Assembly (NCBI GenBank): GCA_023424095.1
Contig: JAFAEG010000030.1
Coordinates: forward strand, 12,065 to 76,064
DNA from: Pseudomonadota bacterium
GTDB taxonomy: Bacteria > Pseudomonadota > Alphaproteobacteria > Sphingomonadales > Sphingomonadaceae
Length of the DNA stretch: 64,000 nt
Direction of reading: 5' to 3'
This document shows positions 10,872-18,982 of the stretch, piece after piece. A program made the position numbers and the translations under genes. Each line of letters starts with the position of its first letter. Positions within the stretch are counted from its first letter, which is position 1. The notes below the pieces were generated by a model, which saw only the letters and a list, made by a program, of their open reading frames with translations, made no database searches and had not been told where the DNA came from.

Positions 10872-11627
10872 TCAGCGCGAGGCGGATTCGCCGGCGACGC
10901 TGCGGACATAAGCCAGCGCACCGGCCGCCGACGGCGGCGACTCGCCGATGATATGCACCCGCCCGCCCATCTGCGTCGCGGCGAACAGATGGTTGGAGAA
11001 AGCCATGGGCAGGCGGATGCAGCCATGGCTGGCCGGATGGCCGGGGATCGCCCCGGCGTGCAGCGCGATCCCGTCCCAGGTCAGCCGCTGCATGTTCGGC
11101 ATCGGCGCATTGTCATAGAGATTGGAGAAATGCGTCCGGCGCTTCTGCAGGATCGTGAAGCTGCCGGTCGGCGTCGGGTGGCTGTCCATGCCGGTCGACA
11201 CGGTGCTCACCCCGATCAGGTCGCCGCCGCGATAGACATAGGCCATCTGCTCGGCGAGGCTGACCACGATCACCACTTCACCATTGGCCTGCCGCTCCGG
11301 CATCCACAGGAAGCGGCCCGGCCGAAGTGCGGTCACCCGTTCCTCGAGCAACGCATCCTCGGTCGCCGCCGCGCCATTCTCGACGCTGGCGTTCGTCAGA
11401 GACGTGTCCTCTGATGCCAGCCGCGTCGGAACGAACGCCTCGCGGTTCCAATTGTCGTTCGACATGCTCTCGGGCTGGCGCGAAGGCCGGCCGTTGGCGG
11501 CGTCGTGAATCTGCTGCTGGGCCGCGCTGCGCTGCGGCTCGGCGGCGTCCTGCGCGAAGGCGGACGAGGGGAGGGCAATCGCCCACACGGCCAGCGCCGC
11601 CCCGCTTAATCTGTCCACCAACCGCAT
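10872..11627 (-). CDS. Secreted L,D-transpeptidase (YkuD), copy 3 of 3
   Basis: 251 residues. The signal peptide covers roughly residues 8-26 (GAALAVWAIALPSSAFAQ) and is followed by an ~80-residue polar linker rich in Gln, Asn and Glu. The YkuD domain then has the active site HAGAIPGHPASHGCIRLPMAF. I use ATG 11627 because it places the signal peptide at the N-terminus; readings to 11693 add a basic non-conserved extension. This copy has the longest linker of the three, which could change how far the catalytic domain reaches into the wall. It diverges from tatD. Confidence 0.9.
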   Translation of the reverse strand: MRLVDRLSGAALAVWAIALPSSAFAQDAAEPQRSAAQQQIHDAANGRPSRQPESMSNDNWNREAFVPTRLASEDTSLTNASVENGAAATEDALLEERVTALRPGRFLWMPERQANGEVVIVVSLAEQMAYVYRGGDLIGVSTVSTGMDSHPTPTGSFTILQKRRTHFSNLYDNAPMPNMQRLTWDGIALHAGAIPGHPASHGCIRLPMAFSNHLFAATQMGGRVHIIGESPPSAAGALAYVRSVAGESASR

Positions 11628-11758
11628 CGAACCACTCCTGAAAACGCCACACAATTTGCCAATCAATGACCGCGTACGGGCGTCGGTTCCCAATATTATA
11701 GTGGCGCAACAACCGAGTCACGCCGCCCCGCGGCTTCCGTCCGCGCCTGCCTATGCCT

Positions 11759-12550
11759 ATGTCGGAGCCCATGTTCGTCGACAGCCATTGCCACCTCAAT
11801 TACAAGGGCCTCATCGAGGACCAGCCCGCCGTGCTGGCCCGCGCGCGCGCCGCCGGCGTCTCGGCGATGCTCAACATCTCCACCCGCTCCAGCGAATGGG
11901 ACGCCGTCCTCGCCACCGCCGAGGGCAATGCTGACGTCATGGCGTCGGTCGGCATCCATCCGCACGAGGCGGATCTGCACCCCGATGTCGAGACCGAGAC
12001 CCTGGTCGAGCGCGCCGCCCACCCGAAGGTGATCGGCATCGGCGAAACCGGCCTCGATTATTATTACGACAAGTCCGACCGCGACCGGCAGCGCCAGAGC
12101 TTCCGAAGCCACATCGCCGCCGCCCGCGAGACCGGCCTGCCTTTGATCGTCCACACCCGCGATGCCGAGGACGACACCTGGCAGATCTTGAGCGAGGAAA
12201 TGGGGAAGGGCGCCTATCCGGCCCTGATCCACTGCTTCACCGCCAGCCAGGATTTCGCATCGAAGGTGCTCGAGCTCGGCCTGACCATCTCGATCTCCGG
12301 CATCGTCACGTTCAAGAATGCGAAGGAGCTGCAGGAAGCGGCCAGGCAGATCCCCGCCGATCGCCTGCTGATCGAAACCGATTCCCCGTTCCTCGCCCCG
12401 GTTCCCCACCGCGGCCGACCGTGCGAGCCGGCCTATGTCGCCGACACCGCCCGTTTCCTCGCCACTCTGCGGGAGGAGAGCGTCGAGCAGCTCGCCGAAA
12501 CCACCACCGCGAATTTCTACCGCCTCTTCACCAAGGCGGAGCGGGCATGA
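11759..12550 (+). CDS. TatD-family metal-dependent hydrolase/DNase
   Basis: About 263 residues with the TIM-barrel amidohydrolase signature of TatD proteins. The N-terminal metal site is VDSHCHLNY, then SVGIHPHEA, GETGLDYYY, HTRDAEDDT, IHCFTAS and a late ETDSPFLAPVPHRGRPCEPAY. TatD enzymes are Mg2+-dependent 3'-5' exonucleases or quality-control nucleases. Three ATGs (11753, 11759, 11771) lie close together; the last gives the shortest conventional start. The MBL-fold gene downstream on the same strand is separated by a palindromic repeat. Confidence 0.9.
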   Translation: MSEPMFVDSHCHLNYKGLIEDQPAVLARARAAGVSAMLNISTRSSEWDAVLATAEGNADVMASVGIHPHEADLHPDVETETLVERAAHPKVIGIGETGLDYYYDKSDRDRQRQSFRSHIAAARETGLPLIVHTRDAEDDTWQILSEEMGKGAYPALIHCFTASQDFASKVLELGLTISISGIVTFKNAKELQEAARQIPADRLLIETDSPFLAPVPHRGRPCEPAYVADTARFLATLREESVEQLAETTTANFYRLFTKAERA

Positions 12551-12570
12551 AGGGGTGGGGCGCGGCAGGC

Positions 12571-12808
12571 CGCGCCAAGCCGCAAAGGCGCGAAGAAGCG
12601 AAGGGTGTTCACGCGGAGGCGCGGAGAAAGAGAAGAGGAGGCGCGGAGGGTATCCCTCTTTCGACGCCGACAGGCGTCCATCATCGTCGATCTGGTGTGA
12701 AGGGCGCTGCGCGCCAGGAAGCCACGCCTCCGCGCCTCTTTTTCTCCTCCGCGCCTCCGCGCGAACGAATCTTTCTTGTTCCCTTGGCGTCTTCGCGGCT
12801 TGGCGCGC
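12571..12808. repeat. Long nested inverted repeat (palindromic repeat family, copy A)
   Basis: The gap between tatD and the MBL gene folds into nested arms. The outer arms are a left copy with GCCAAGCCGCAAAGGCGCG at 12575-12593 and its complement near 12781-12804 (CTTGGCGTCTTCGCGGCTTG). The inner arms are purine-rich (ACGCGGAGGCGCGGAG near 12611) and pyrimidine-rich (CTCCGCGCCTCCGCGC near 12747). The outer arm sequence recurs at 51151-51284, so this is a dispersed element. It carries no transposase. Confidence 0.75.
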
Positions 12809-12836
12809 AGCGCCCCGAAACCACTTCGTCTCCAGC

Positions 12837-13601
12837 ATGAAAGTCCGCATTCTCGGCTGCGGCACTTCGTCCGGCGTGCCCCGGATCGGCAATGACTGGG
12901 GCAGTTGCGACCCAAATGAACCGAAAAATCGCCGCCGGCGGGTCTCCATCCTGGTGAGCGACGGCGACACGCGCATCCTCGTCGACACCGGCCCGGACCT
13001 GCGCGAGCAATTGCTCGATGCGCGGGTCGGCGCGCTCGACGCGGTGATCTGGACGCACGAACATGCCGATCACGCCCATGGCCTCGACGATCTGCGCCAG
13101 CTCTTTCACAATATGGGCGCGCCGGTCCCGGCCTTTGCCAGCGCCCGCTGCCTGCGCAGCCTCAGCGCCCGCTTCGATTATGTCTTCGAAGGGAAGTGGG
13201 GCTATCCGGCCACTGTCGCCGCGCAAATCCTGCCGGACGAGCTCACGGTCGGCAATATCTCGGTCGGCCATGTCGAGCAGCCGCACGGCAATATCACCAG
13301 CACCGGCCTGATCTTCGCACGAAATGGTAAACGAGTCGTTTATTCCACCGACTTCAACGACTTGACGGACGACATGGCCACAGCGTTCGAAGGCGCTGAC
13401 CTGTGGGTCGTCGATGCGCTCCGGCTGCGGCCGCACCCCACCCACAATCATCTCGACCGCACTTTGGGCTATATTGACCGGCTCAAGCCGAAGCGCGCGG
13501 TGCTGACTCACATGGACAACAGCATGGACTATGCCTCTTTGCGGCGGCAACTTCCTCCCCATATCGAGCCTGGATTCGATGGCATGGAGATCGCGCTGTG
13601 A
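12837..13601 (+). CDS. MBL-fold metallo-hydrolase (PhnP/RNase Z-like)
   Basis: 254 residues. The metallo-beta-lactamase zinc motif THEHADHAHGLDDLR is at ~64-78, with an N-terminal ILGCGTSSGVPRIG strand-loop and an Asp in TDFNDL. The later THNHLDRTLGYIDRLKPKRAVLTHM supplies the remaining histidines. This layout is that of the PhnP-like hydrolases, which often act on phosphodiesters. The tatD-MBL pairing is conserved in alphaproteobacteria. ATG 12837 is chosen because the family begins M-K-(V)-x-I-L-G-C-G; the open frame upstream runs through the palindromic repeat and is not protein-coding. Confidence 0.88.
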   Translation: MKVRILGCGTSSGVPRIGNDWGSCDPNEPKNRRRRVSILVSDGDTRILVDTGPDLREQLLDARVGALDAVIWTHEHADHAHGLDDLRQLFHNMGAPVPAFASARCLRSLSARFDYVFEGKWGYPATVAAQILPDELTVGNISVGHVEQPHGNITSTGLIFARNGKRVVYSTDFNDLTDDMATAFEGADLWVVDALRLRPHPTHNHLDRTLGYIDRLKPKRAVLTHMDNSMDYASLRRQLPPHIEPGFDGMEIAL

Positions 13602-14200
13602 ATGAGGGAGGGGACCAGGCGATCCGCGTCATCTATTTGCTTGGCGTACTGGTGCTGGTGATCAGCGCCTTCGCCGTTCGCCGCGTCCGGCTCGGCACCG
13701 CGGTCAAGATGTTCGCCTCCTGGGTGCTGATTTTCGCCGCGGCCTTCGTCATCTTCACCTTCAAGGACGATTTCGTGGCCTTGGGCGACCGCTTGCTGGT
13801 CTCCGTGCGCGGCGGCGAGACCGTTGCGACCGCGCCGGGCGAGACCCGTGTCCTCCTGGCGCCCGACGGCCATTTCTGGGTCGAAGCGGAAGTGAATGGT
13901 CAGCCGGTCCGCTTCCTCGTCGACAGCGGCGCCACGGTCACCAGCATCTCCACGGAAACTGCGCAGCGCGTCGGGATCCAGCCGCAGCCCGGTTTGCCGG
14001 TCGTGGTCAGCACCGCCAATGGCCTGGTCAACGCCCAGCGCGGCCGCGCCGAGCGCCTGCTGGTCGGCAACATCGAGCGGCAGAATGTCGCCGTCCACAT
14101 CTCCGAAGCCTTTGGCGATCTCAACGTGATCGGCATGAACTTTCTGTCCTCGCTGCACAGCTGGAGCGTGGAAGGGCGGACGTTGATCCTGAGATCCTGA
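13598..14200 (+). CDS. Membrane-anchored retropepsin-like aspartic protease (clan AA)
   Basis: 200 residues. The N-terminal ~55 residues hold two hydrophobic helices (IYLLGVLVLVISAFAV and FASWVLIFAAAFVIF). The C-terminal half has a retropepsin fold with FLVDSGATVTSIS, in which D-S-G is the catalytic motif, and a glycine-rich flap. This matches the TIGR02281-type putative aspartic proteases of proteobacteria; targets are unknown. Translation starts at GTG 13598, which overlaps the stop of the preceding gene (GTGA). The single Asp per chain implies that an active enzyme would be a dimer. Confidence 0.85.
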   Translation: MNEGGDQAIRVIYLLGVLVLVISAFAVRRVRLGTAVKMFASWVLIFAAAFVIFTFKDDFVALGDRLLVSVRGGETVATAPGETRVLLAPDGHFWVEAEVNGQPVRFLVDSGATVTSISTETAQRVGIQPQPGLPVVVSTANGLVNAQRGRAERLLVGNIERQNVAVHISEAFGDLNVIGMNFLSSLHSWSVEGRTLILRS

Positions 14201-14222
14201 CGCTTCCACTCTGATCGGTATT

Positions 14223-14245
14223 TTACATAATGTATATTATCGCAC
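14223..14245 (+). promoter_or_regulatory. AT-rich island with inverted repeats upstream of mazG
   Basis: In an otherwise GC-rich region there is a short AT-rich stretch with TACAT-A-ATGTA (14224-14234) and ATAAT-GTAT-ATTAT (14227-14240). It is 16-38 bases before the mazG start. It may include the -10 element or an operator. No regulator can be named. Confidence 0.4.
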
Positions 14246-14260
14246 TTATGGAGCGTACCG

Positions 14261-15034
14261 TTGAGCGCCCCTGAGCAATCCCCCCTCGACCGCCTGCTCG
14301 ACATCATGGCCCGGCTCCGCGATCCGGCCACCGGCTGCGAATGGGACGTCGCCCAGAATTTCGCGACCATCGCCCCTTGCACGATCGAGGAAGCCTATGA
14401 GGTCGCCGACGCGATCGAGCGAGACGACATGGCCGATCTGAAGGACGAGCTCGGCGATCTCCTGCTCCAGGTCGTCTTCCACGCCCGCATGGCCGAGGAA
14501 GACGATCATTTCGCCTTCGCCGACGTCGCCAACGCGATCAGCGACAAGATGGAGCGCCGGCACCCGCACATCTTCCACGGCGCAGCCAATGGCGGCCATC
14601 ACCTCTGGGAACAGGTCAAGGCCGAGGAACGCGCCGCCAAGGGCCATGCGAGCGTCCTCGATGGCGTCGCGCTCGGCCTGCCGGCATTGAAGCGCGCCGA
14701 GAAGATCCAGAACCGCGCCGCCCGCGAAGGCTTCGACTGGGCCGACGCCGCCGGCCCGCGCGACAAGATCGACGAGGAACTGGCCGAGATCGACGCCGCC
14801 GCGACCCCGGCCGAACGCGAAGCCGAAATCGGCGATCTGTTGTTCAGCGTCGTCAACCTGGCCCGCCACCACGGCCTGGACGCCGAAGCCGCGCTCACCG
14901 GCGCCACCCGCCGCTTCGAGCAACGCTATCGCCTGATCGAACAGACAGCGGAAAAGCCGCTGCGCGAGCTCAGCCTCGATGAGTATGAGGCGTTGTGGGC
15001 GCAGGCCAAGGCGAGCCTTGCCGCGACCGAATAG
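14261..15034 (+). CDS. mazG: Nucleoside triphosphate pyrophosphohydrolase MazG
   Basis: 257 residues with two MazG all-alpha domains. The first has the Mg2+-binding EEAYEVADAIE and the later DELGDLLLQVVFHARMAEE; the second repeats the E-E-x-x-E / E-x-x-D pattern (KIDEELAEID ... EIGDLLFSVVNLAR). The enzyme hydrolyses NTPs to NMP and pyrophosphate, limiting non-canonical nucleotides. The start is TTG at 14261; the nearby ATG at 14248 is out of frame. A LexA-type box lies only 23 bases after its stop but points to whatever is transcribed next. Confidence 0.93.
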   Translation: MSAPEQSPLDRLLDIMARLRDPATGCEWDVAQNFATIAPCTIEEAYEVADAIERDDMADLKDELGDLLLQVVFHARMAEEDDHFAFADVANAISDKMERRHPHIFHGAANGGHHLWEQVKAEERAAKGHASVLDGVALGLPALKRAEKIQNRAAREGFDWADAAGPRDKIDEELAEIDAAATPAEREAEIGDLLFSVVNLARHHGLDAEAALTGATRRFEQRYRLIEQTAEKPLRELSLDEYEALWAQAKASLAATE

Positions 15035-15056
15035 GCCCCTTTCCTACTCCATCAAT

Positions 15057-15071
15057 GTTCTGCTATTGTTC
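15057..15071 (+). promoter_or_regulatory. Alphaproteobacterial LexA (SOS) box
   Basis: The sequence GTTC-TGCTATT-GTTC is an exact match to the direct-repeat GTTC-N7-GTTC operator bound by LexA in alphaproteobacteria. It sits between mazG and the ABC-F gene, about 175 bases before the latter's ATG, and could govern that gene or a short transcript in the gap. Confidence 0.6.
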
Positions 15072-15145
15072 TGGTCCGCTCTTCGAAACCCATCTGTTCG
15101 AGCGCCATCTGCCGCGCACCTTATTGTGGCGCTGGCAACCCTGAC

Positions 15146-15183
15146 ATTTTCGCCCTGGGGGTGTGAACCTTCAGAACCTTTCG
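15146..15183 (+). repeat. Dispersed 38-bp motif, copy 1
   Basis: This stretch (core CCCTGGGGGTGTGAACCT) recurs at 51939-51977 on the other strand with only a C/T change, a one-base insertion and an A/C change. It holds a direct repeat GAACCTT-CA-GAACCTT. It lies 62 bases before the ABC-F start; the other copy is 48 bases before recR. It is probably a regulatory element. Confidence 0.6.
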
Positions 15184-15245
15184 ACCGCGGGATCGCTTTT
15201 TTCGGCCCCTCGCACCCCTAGTCGGAAGCTGCTAGAGGCGCCGCC

Positions 15246-17114
15246 ATGCTCAATCTTCGGGACATCACAGTCCGCCTCGGCGGGCGCGTCATCCTTGACG
15301 ATGCGACCGCTTCCCTCCCCCCGCGCGGCCGCATCGGTCTGATCGGCCGCAATGGCGCCGGCAAGTCGACTCTGGTGCGCGTCATCGCCGGGCTGCTCGA
15401 TCCCGACACCGGCAGCGCCGAAATGCCCCGCGCGGCGAAGCTCGGCTATATCGCCCAGGAAGCCCCCGGCGGCAGCGCCACACCGTTCGAGACCGTGCTG
15501 GCCGCCGATACCGAGCGTGCGGCCCTCCTCGATGAAGCCGAACACAGCCACGATCCTGATCGCCTCGGCGAGATCCACGAGCGGCTGAACGCGATCGACG
15601 CCCATTCGGCCCCTGCCCGCGCCGCCCGCATCCTGGTGGGCCTCGGCTTCGACGAGGCAGCCCAGCATCGCGAACTGGAAAGCTTCTCCGGTGGCTGGCG
15701 GATGCGCGTGGCGCTCGCCTCCCTGCTCTTCTCGCAGCCGGACCTGCTGCTGCTCGACGAGCCGTCCAACCACCTCGATCTCGAAGCCGTGCTGTGGCTG
15801 GAGGATTTCCTGCAATCCTACCCCGCCACCATCGTCATCGTCAGCCACGAGCGCGACTTCCTCAACAATGTCGTCGACCACATCCTCCACCTCGATCGCG
15901 GCAAGCTGACCCTCTACCCCGGCGGCTATGACGCCTTCGAGCGCCAGCGTGCCGAGCGCCAGGCCCAGCAGGCCGCGGCGCGCGAAAAGCAACTCGCCGA
16001 GCGCGCCAAGCTGCAGGATTATGTCGCCCGCAACAGCGCCCGCGCCTCTACCGCCAAGCAGGCCCAGTCGCGCGCCAAGGCACTGGCCAAGATGCAGCCC
16101 ATCGCCGCGGTGGTGGACGATCCCAGCCTGTCCTTCGATTTCCCGAACCCGGACGAGCTTCGCCCGCCGTTGATCACCCTCGACATGGCCAGTGTCGGCT
16201 ATGGCGACACGCCGGTCCTCAGCCGCCTGAACCTGCGTCTCGATCCCGACGACCGGATCGCGCTCCTCGGCCGCAACGGCAACGGCAAGACCACACTCGC
16301 CCGCCTCCTGGCTGCCCAGCTGAAGCCGATGGACGGCGGCATGACGTCATCCGGCAAGATGCGCGTCGGCTATTTCACCCAATATCAGGTCGAGGAACTG
16401 AGCAGCGACGACACGCCGCTCGAGCATATGACCCGGCTGATGAAGGGCGAAAAGCCGTCCGCGGTGCGCGGCCAGCTCGGCCGCTTCGGCTTCTCCGGCG
16501 ACAAGGCGACGACCAAGGTCGGCAAGCTCTCCGGCGGCGAGCGCGCCCGCCTGGCGCTGGCTCTGATCACCCGCGACGCGCCGCACATGCTAATCCTCGA
16601 CGAGCCGACCAACCACCTGGACGTCGATGCCCGCGAGGCCCTGATCCAGGCCCTGAACGCTTATTCGGGCGCCGTCCTGATCGTCAGCCACGACCGCCAC
16701 ATGCTGGAAATGACCGCCGATCGGCTGGTGCTCGTCCACGACGGCACGGCGCAGGATTATGACGGCAGCATCGACGATTACATCGCCTTCGTCCTCGCCG
16801 GCGAAGCGAAGGAATCGTCCAAGGCCGCCCCGACCGTCAACAAGAAGGAAGCCCGCCGCCTCGCCGCCGAAGCGCGCGAGAAAGGCGCGGCTCTGCGCAA
16901 GCAGGCCAAGCAGTCCGAGGCGGAGCTGACTCGCCTGACCGATCTGCGCAGCGCGATCGAGCGGGCGATGTTCGACCCCTCCTCCGCCGACGCCTCGCTT
17001 GCCGGCCTGACCATGACCGACCTGATGAAACGCCGCGCCGATACCGAGAGGAAGATCGAAGCGGCCGAAGGCGCCTGGCTGGAAGCGAGCGAGGCGCTGG
17101 AGACGATCGCCTAG
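15246..17114 (+). CDS. ABC-F family ATPase (YheS/Uup type)
   Basis: 622 residues with two ATP-binding cassettes and no membrane segments. Walker A GRNGAGKST lies near residue 36 and GRNGNGKTT in the second cassette. The second signature is LSGGERARLAL. The first signature region reads FSGGWRMRVALASLLFSQPDLLLLDEPSNHLD, which is typical of YheS-type proteins. A C-terminal ~90-residue Lys/Arg/Glu-rich coiled-coil tail follows. ABC-F proteins act on the ribosome in translation or antibiotic protection; the exact role of this branch is unclear. The stop overlaps the hflX stop on the opposite strand through a shared CTAG. Confidence 0.9.
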   Translation: MLNLRDITVRLGGRVILDDATASLPPRGRIGLIGRNGAGKSTLVRVIAGLLDPDTGSAEMPRAAKLGYIAQEAPGGSATPFETVLAADTERAALLDEAEHSHDPDRLGEIHERLNAIDAHSAPARAARILVGLGFDEAAQHRELESFSGGWRMRVALASLLFSQPDLLLLDEPSNHLDLEAVLWLEDFLQSYPATIVIVSHERDFLNNVVDHILHLDRGKLTLYPGGYDAFERQRAERQAQQAAAREKQLAERAKLQDYVARNSARASTAKQAQSRAKALAKMQPIAAVVDDPSLSFDFPNPDELRPPLITLDMASVGYGDTPVLSRLNLRLDPDDRIALLGRNGNGKTTLARLLAAQLKPMDGGMTSSGKMRVGYFTQYQVEELSSDDTPLEHMTRLMKGEKPSAVRGQLGRFGFSGDKATTKVGKLSGGERARLALALITRDAPHMLILDEPTNHLDVDAREALIQALNAYSGAVLIVSHDRHMLEMTADRLVLVHDGTAQDYDGSIDDYIAFVLAGEAKESSKAAPTVNKKEARRLAAEAREKGAALRKQAKQSEAELTRLTDLRSAIERAMFDPSSADASLAGLTMTDLMKRRADTERKIEAAEGAWLEASEALETIA

Positions 17115-18331
17115 CGCCGGGCCTGGAACCGTTCCCATTCGGCCGGCCCCATCCGCACGGTCAGCCGGGTCTGCATCTCTTCGCTCTCCTGGCTCACCAC
17201 TTCGCCATGCTGGTGCAGCCAGGCGATCGCCTCGCCGTCGCCGGCGCCGAGCACCACCTCGTGCAGCTGCGCGCCCTTGCTGAGATGTTCGGCCGTACAG
17301 GCGAGCAGGTCTTCAATCCCTTCCCCGCTGATTGCCGACAGGACGACGACATCCTCCCGCCGCGCCGCCTCAGCGCGCAGGCTCGCCGCGCCTTCGGCGT
17401 CGAGCCGGTCGATCTTGTTCCACGCCTCGATCACCGGCGCGCCCTCACCGATGCCAAGCTCTTTCAGCACCTGTTCGACATCCTGGCGCTGCGCGTGGCT
17501 GTCGGGATGCGAGATGTCGCGGACATGGATGATCAGGTCGGCGGCCAGCACCTCCTCAAGCGTCGCTCGGAAGGCCGCGACCAGCTGCGTCGGCAGGTCC
17601 GAGATGAAGCCGACCGTGTCGCTGAGGATCGCCTTTGCCACGCCCGGCATCGAGATTTCGCGCAAGGTCGGGTCGAGCGTCGCGAACAGCAGATCCTCCG
17701 CCATCACCTCCGCCCGGGTCAGCCGGTTGAACAGGGTCGACTTGCCGGCATTGGTATAGCCGACCAGCGCCACCACCGGCCACGGCGCCTTCTGCCGCCG
17801 CGCCCGATGCAAGCCGCGCGTGCGGGTCACCTGCTCCAACTCGCGCTTCAGCTTCGCCATCCGGTCGCGGATCAGCCGCCGGTCCGCCTCGATCTGGGTT
17901 TCGCCCGGACCGCCGAGGAAGCCGAAGCCGCCGCGCTGCCGCTCGAGGTGGGTCCACGACCGCACCAGCCGCCCGGCCTGATAGTCCAGATGCGCCAGCT
18001 CGACCTGCAGGCGGCCTTCCGCCGTGGCGGCGCGCTCACCGAAAATCTCCAGGATCAGCCCGGTGCGGTCGATCACCTTGGCCTTTGTCTCGGTCTCGAG
18101 ATTCTTCTGCTGGATCGGCGTGATCGACGCATCGACGATCAGCAATTCCGCCTCGGCCATGCGCACCGCCTCGGCGATGCCCTCGACCTGGCCCTTGCCG
18201 AACAAGGTCGCCGGGCGCGGCGCGCGGACGCGGAAATGCACCCGGTCCTGCACGTCGATGCCGATCGCCTCGGCCAGACCCGCCGCTTCTTCCAGCCGCG
18301 CCTCGACATCGCGCCGGGCGCCGCTCCCCAT
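17111..18331 (-). CDS. hflX: Ribosome-associated GTPase HflX
   Basis: 406 residues from the ATG. An N-terminal HflX domain includes TLFGKGQVEGI and the glycine-rich GGFGFLGGPGETQIE. The GTPase domain then has G1 GYTNAGKSTLFN, G3 DTVGFISDLP and G4 NKID. HflX splits or rescues stalled ribosomes, often in heat stress. The reading frame continues open upstream to a CTG three bases past the hfq stop. Those extra ~22 codons read SVFNRDDADVARGARA, which resembles the N-terminus of sphingomonad HflX, so the real start may be CTG 18400. It lies directly downstream of hfq. Confidence 0.92.
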   Translation of the reverse strand: MGSGARRDVEARLEEAAGLAEAIGIDVQDRVHFRVRAPRPATLFGKGQVEGIAEAVRMAEAELLIVDASITPIQQKNLETETKAKVIDRTGLILEIFGERAATAEGRLQVELAHLDYQAGRLVRSWTHLERQRGGFGFLGGPGETQIEADRRLIRDRMAKLKRELEQVTRTRGLHRARRQKAPWPVVALVGYTNAGKSTLFNRLTRAEVMAEDLLFATLDPTLREISMPGVAKAILSDTVGFISDLPTQLVAAFRATLEEVLAADLIIHVRDISHPDSHAQRQDVEQVLKELGIGEGAPVIEAWNKIDRLDAEGAASLRAEAARREDVVVLSAISGEGIEDLLACTAEHLSKGAQLHEVVLGAGDGEAIAWLHQHGEVVSQESEEMQTRLTVRMGPAEWERFQARR

Positions 18332-18403
18332 CTCCGGGAGCGCGATGACGGCGCGGGCGCCGCGGGCAACGTCCGCATCGTCGCGGTTGAAAACGCTCAG
18401 ACG

Positions 18404-18889
18404 TCAGTCCTCCGTCGGTTCGTGGAGGCTGACCGGATGCTCGGGCTGCACGGTGGAGATGGCGTGTTTGTAGACCAGCTGGCTCATCCCATCGCGCTTC
18501 AGCAGCATGCAGAACAGGTCGAAGGCCGCGATCTCGCCCTGCAGCATGACGCCGTTCACCAGGAACATCGTCACCGGCTCACCCGAGCGCCGCACCGCGG
18601 TCAGGAACACTTCCTGCAACAGGCTCGGTTTCTTCTTCTCCAGCGCCTCGTCGAACGCGGCCTCGATCTCGGAAAGGTCGAGCGGCTGCGCCGGCATCAC
18701 GGTGGAGATGGCGTGCTTGTAGATCAGCTGCGCCTGGCCATCGCGGCGCAGCAGCACGGAGAAATTGTCAAACCAGGTGATGATGCCCTGCAGCTTCACC
18801 CCCTTGACGAGAAACATCGTCACCGGCGTCTTGCTGCGCCGGAGCGAATTCAGAAACATGTCCTGAAGATTGTTGACCTTATCGGCCAT
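18404..18889 (-). CDS. hfq: Tandem-domain RNA chaperone Hfq
   Basis: 161 residues containing two complete Sm-like Hfq domains in one chain. Domain 1 (~1-72) has [18 protein letters not shown]...[11 protein letters not shown]...YKHAIST; domain 2 (~88-155) has [18 protein letters not shown]...[11 protein letters not shown]...YKHAIST. An acidic linker of ~15 residues joins them. Hfq normally works as a hexamer of ~70-100-residue subunits that pairs sRNAs with mRNAs, so three of these chains would make one ring. Rare duplications of this kind are known in sphingomonads, as far as I recall. The start ATG is 18889; the longer frame to 18970 is basic and not conserved in type. Confidence 0.95.
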   Translation of the reverse strand: MADKVNNLQDMFLNSLRRSKTPVTMFLVKGVKLQGIITWFDNFSVLLRRDGQAQLIYKHAISTVMPAQPLDLSEIEAAFDEALEKKKPSLLQEVFLTAVRRSGEPVTMFLVNGVMLQGEIAAFDLFCMLLKRDGMSQLVYKHAISTVQPEHPVSLHEPTED

Positions 18890-18982
18890 GGTACGCGCTC
18901 CCTGATCGGTTCTTGTTCTGTGGCGGGGCGACGCCGTTCCCTTAGCTAGCGCACAGGACGGCGCATTCAATGGCGCCGGGGC

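Noticed and set aside
12571..12808. Insertion-sequence remnant at the palindromic repeat
   Set aside because: No transposase fragment or target duplication can be seen; it behaves like a non-coding palindromic element.
12435..12836. Upstream extension of the MBL-fold gene
   Set aside because: It runs through the tatD gene in another frame and then through the palindromic repeat; the family start is at 12837.
17207..18949. 580-codon plus-strand open frame antisense to hflX and hfq
   Set aside because: Composition mirrors the real genes; no motif, no ribosome-binding site in context.
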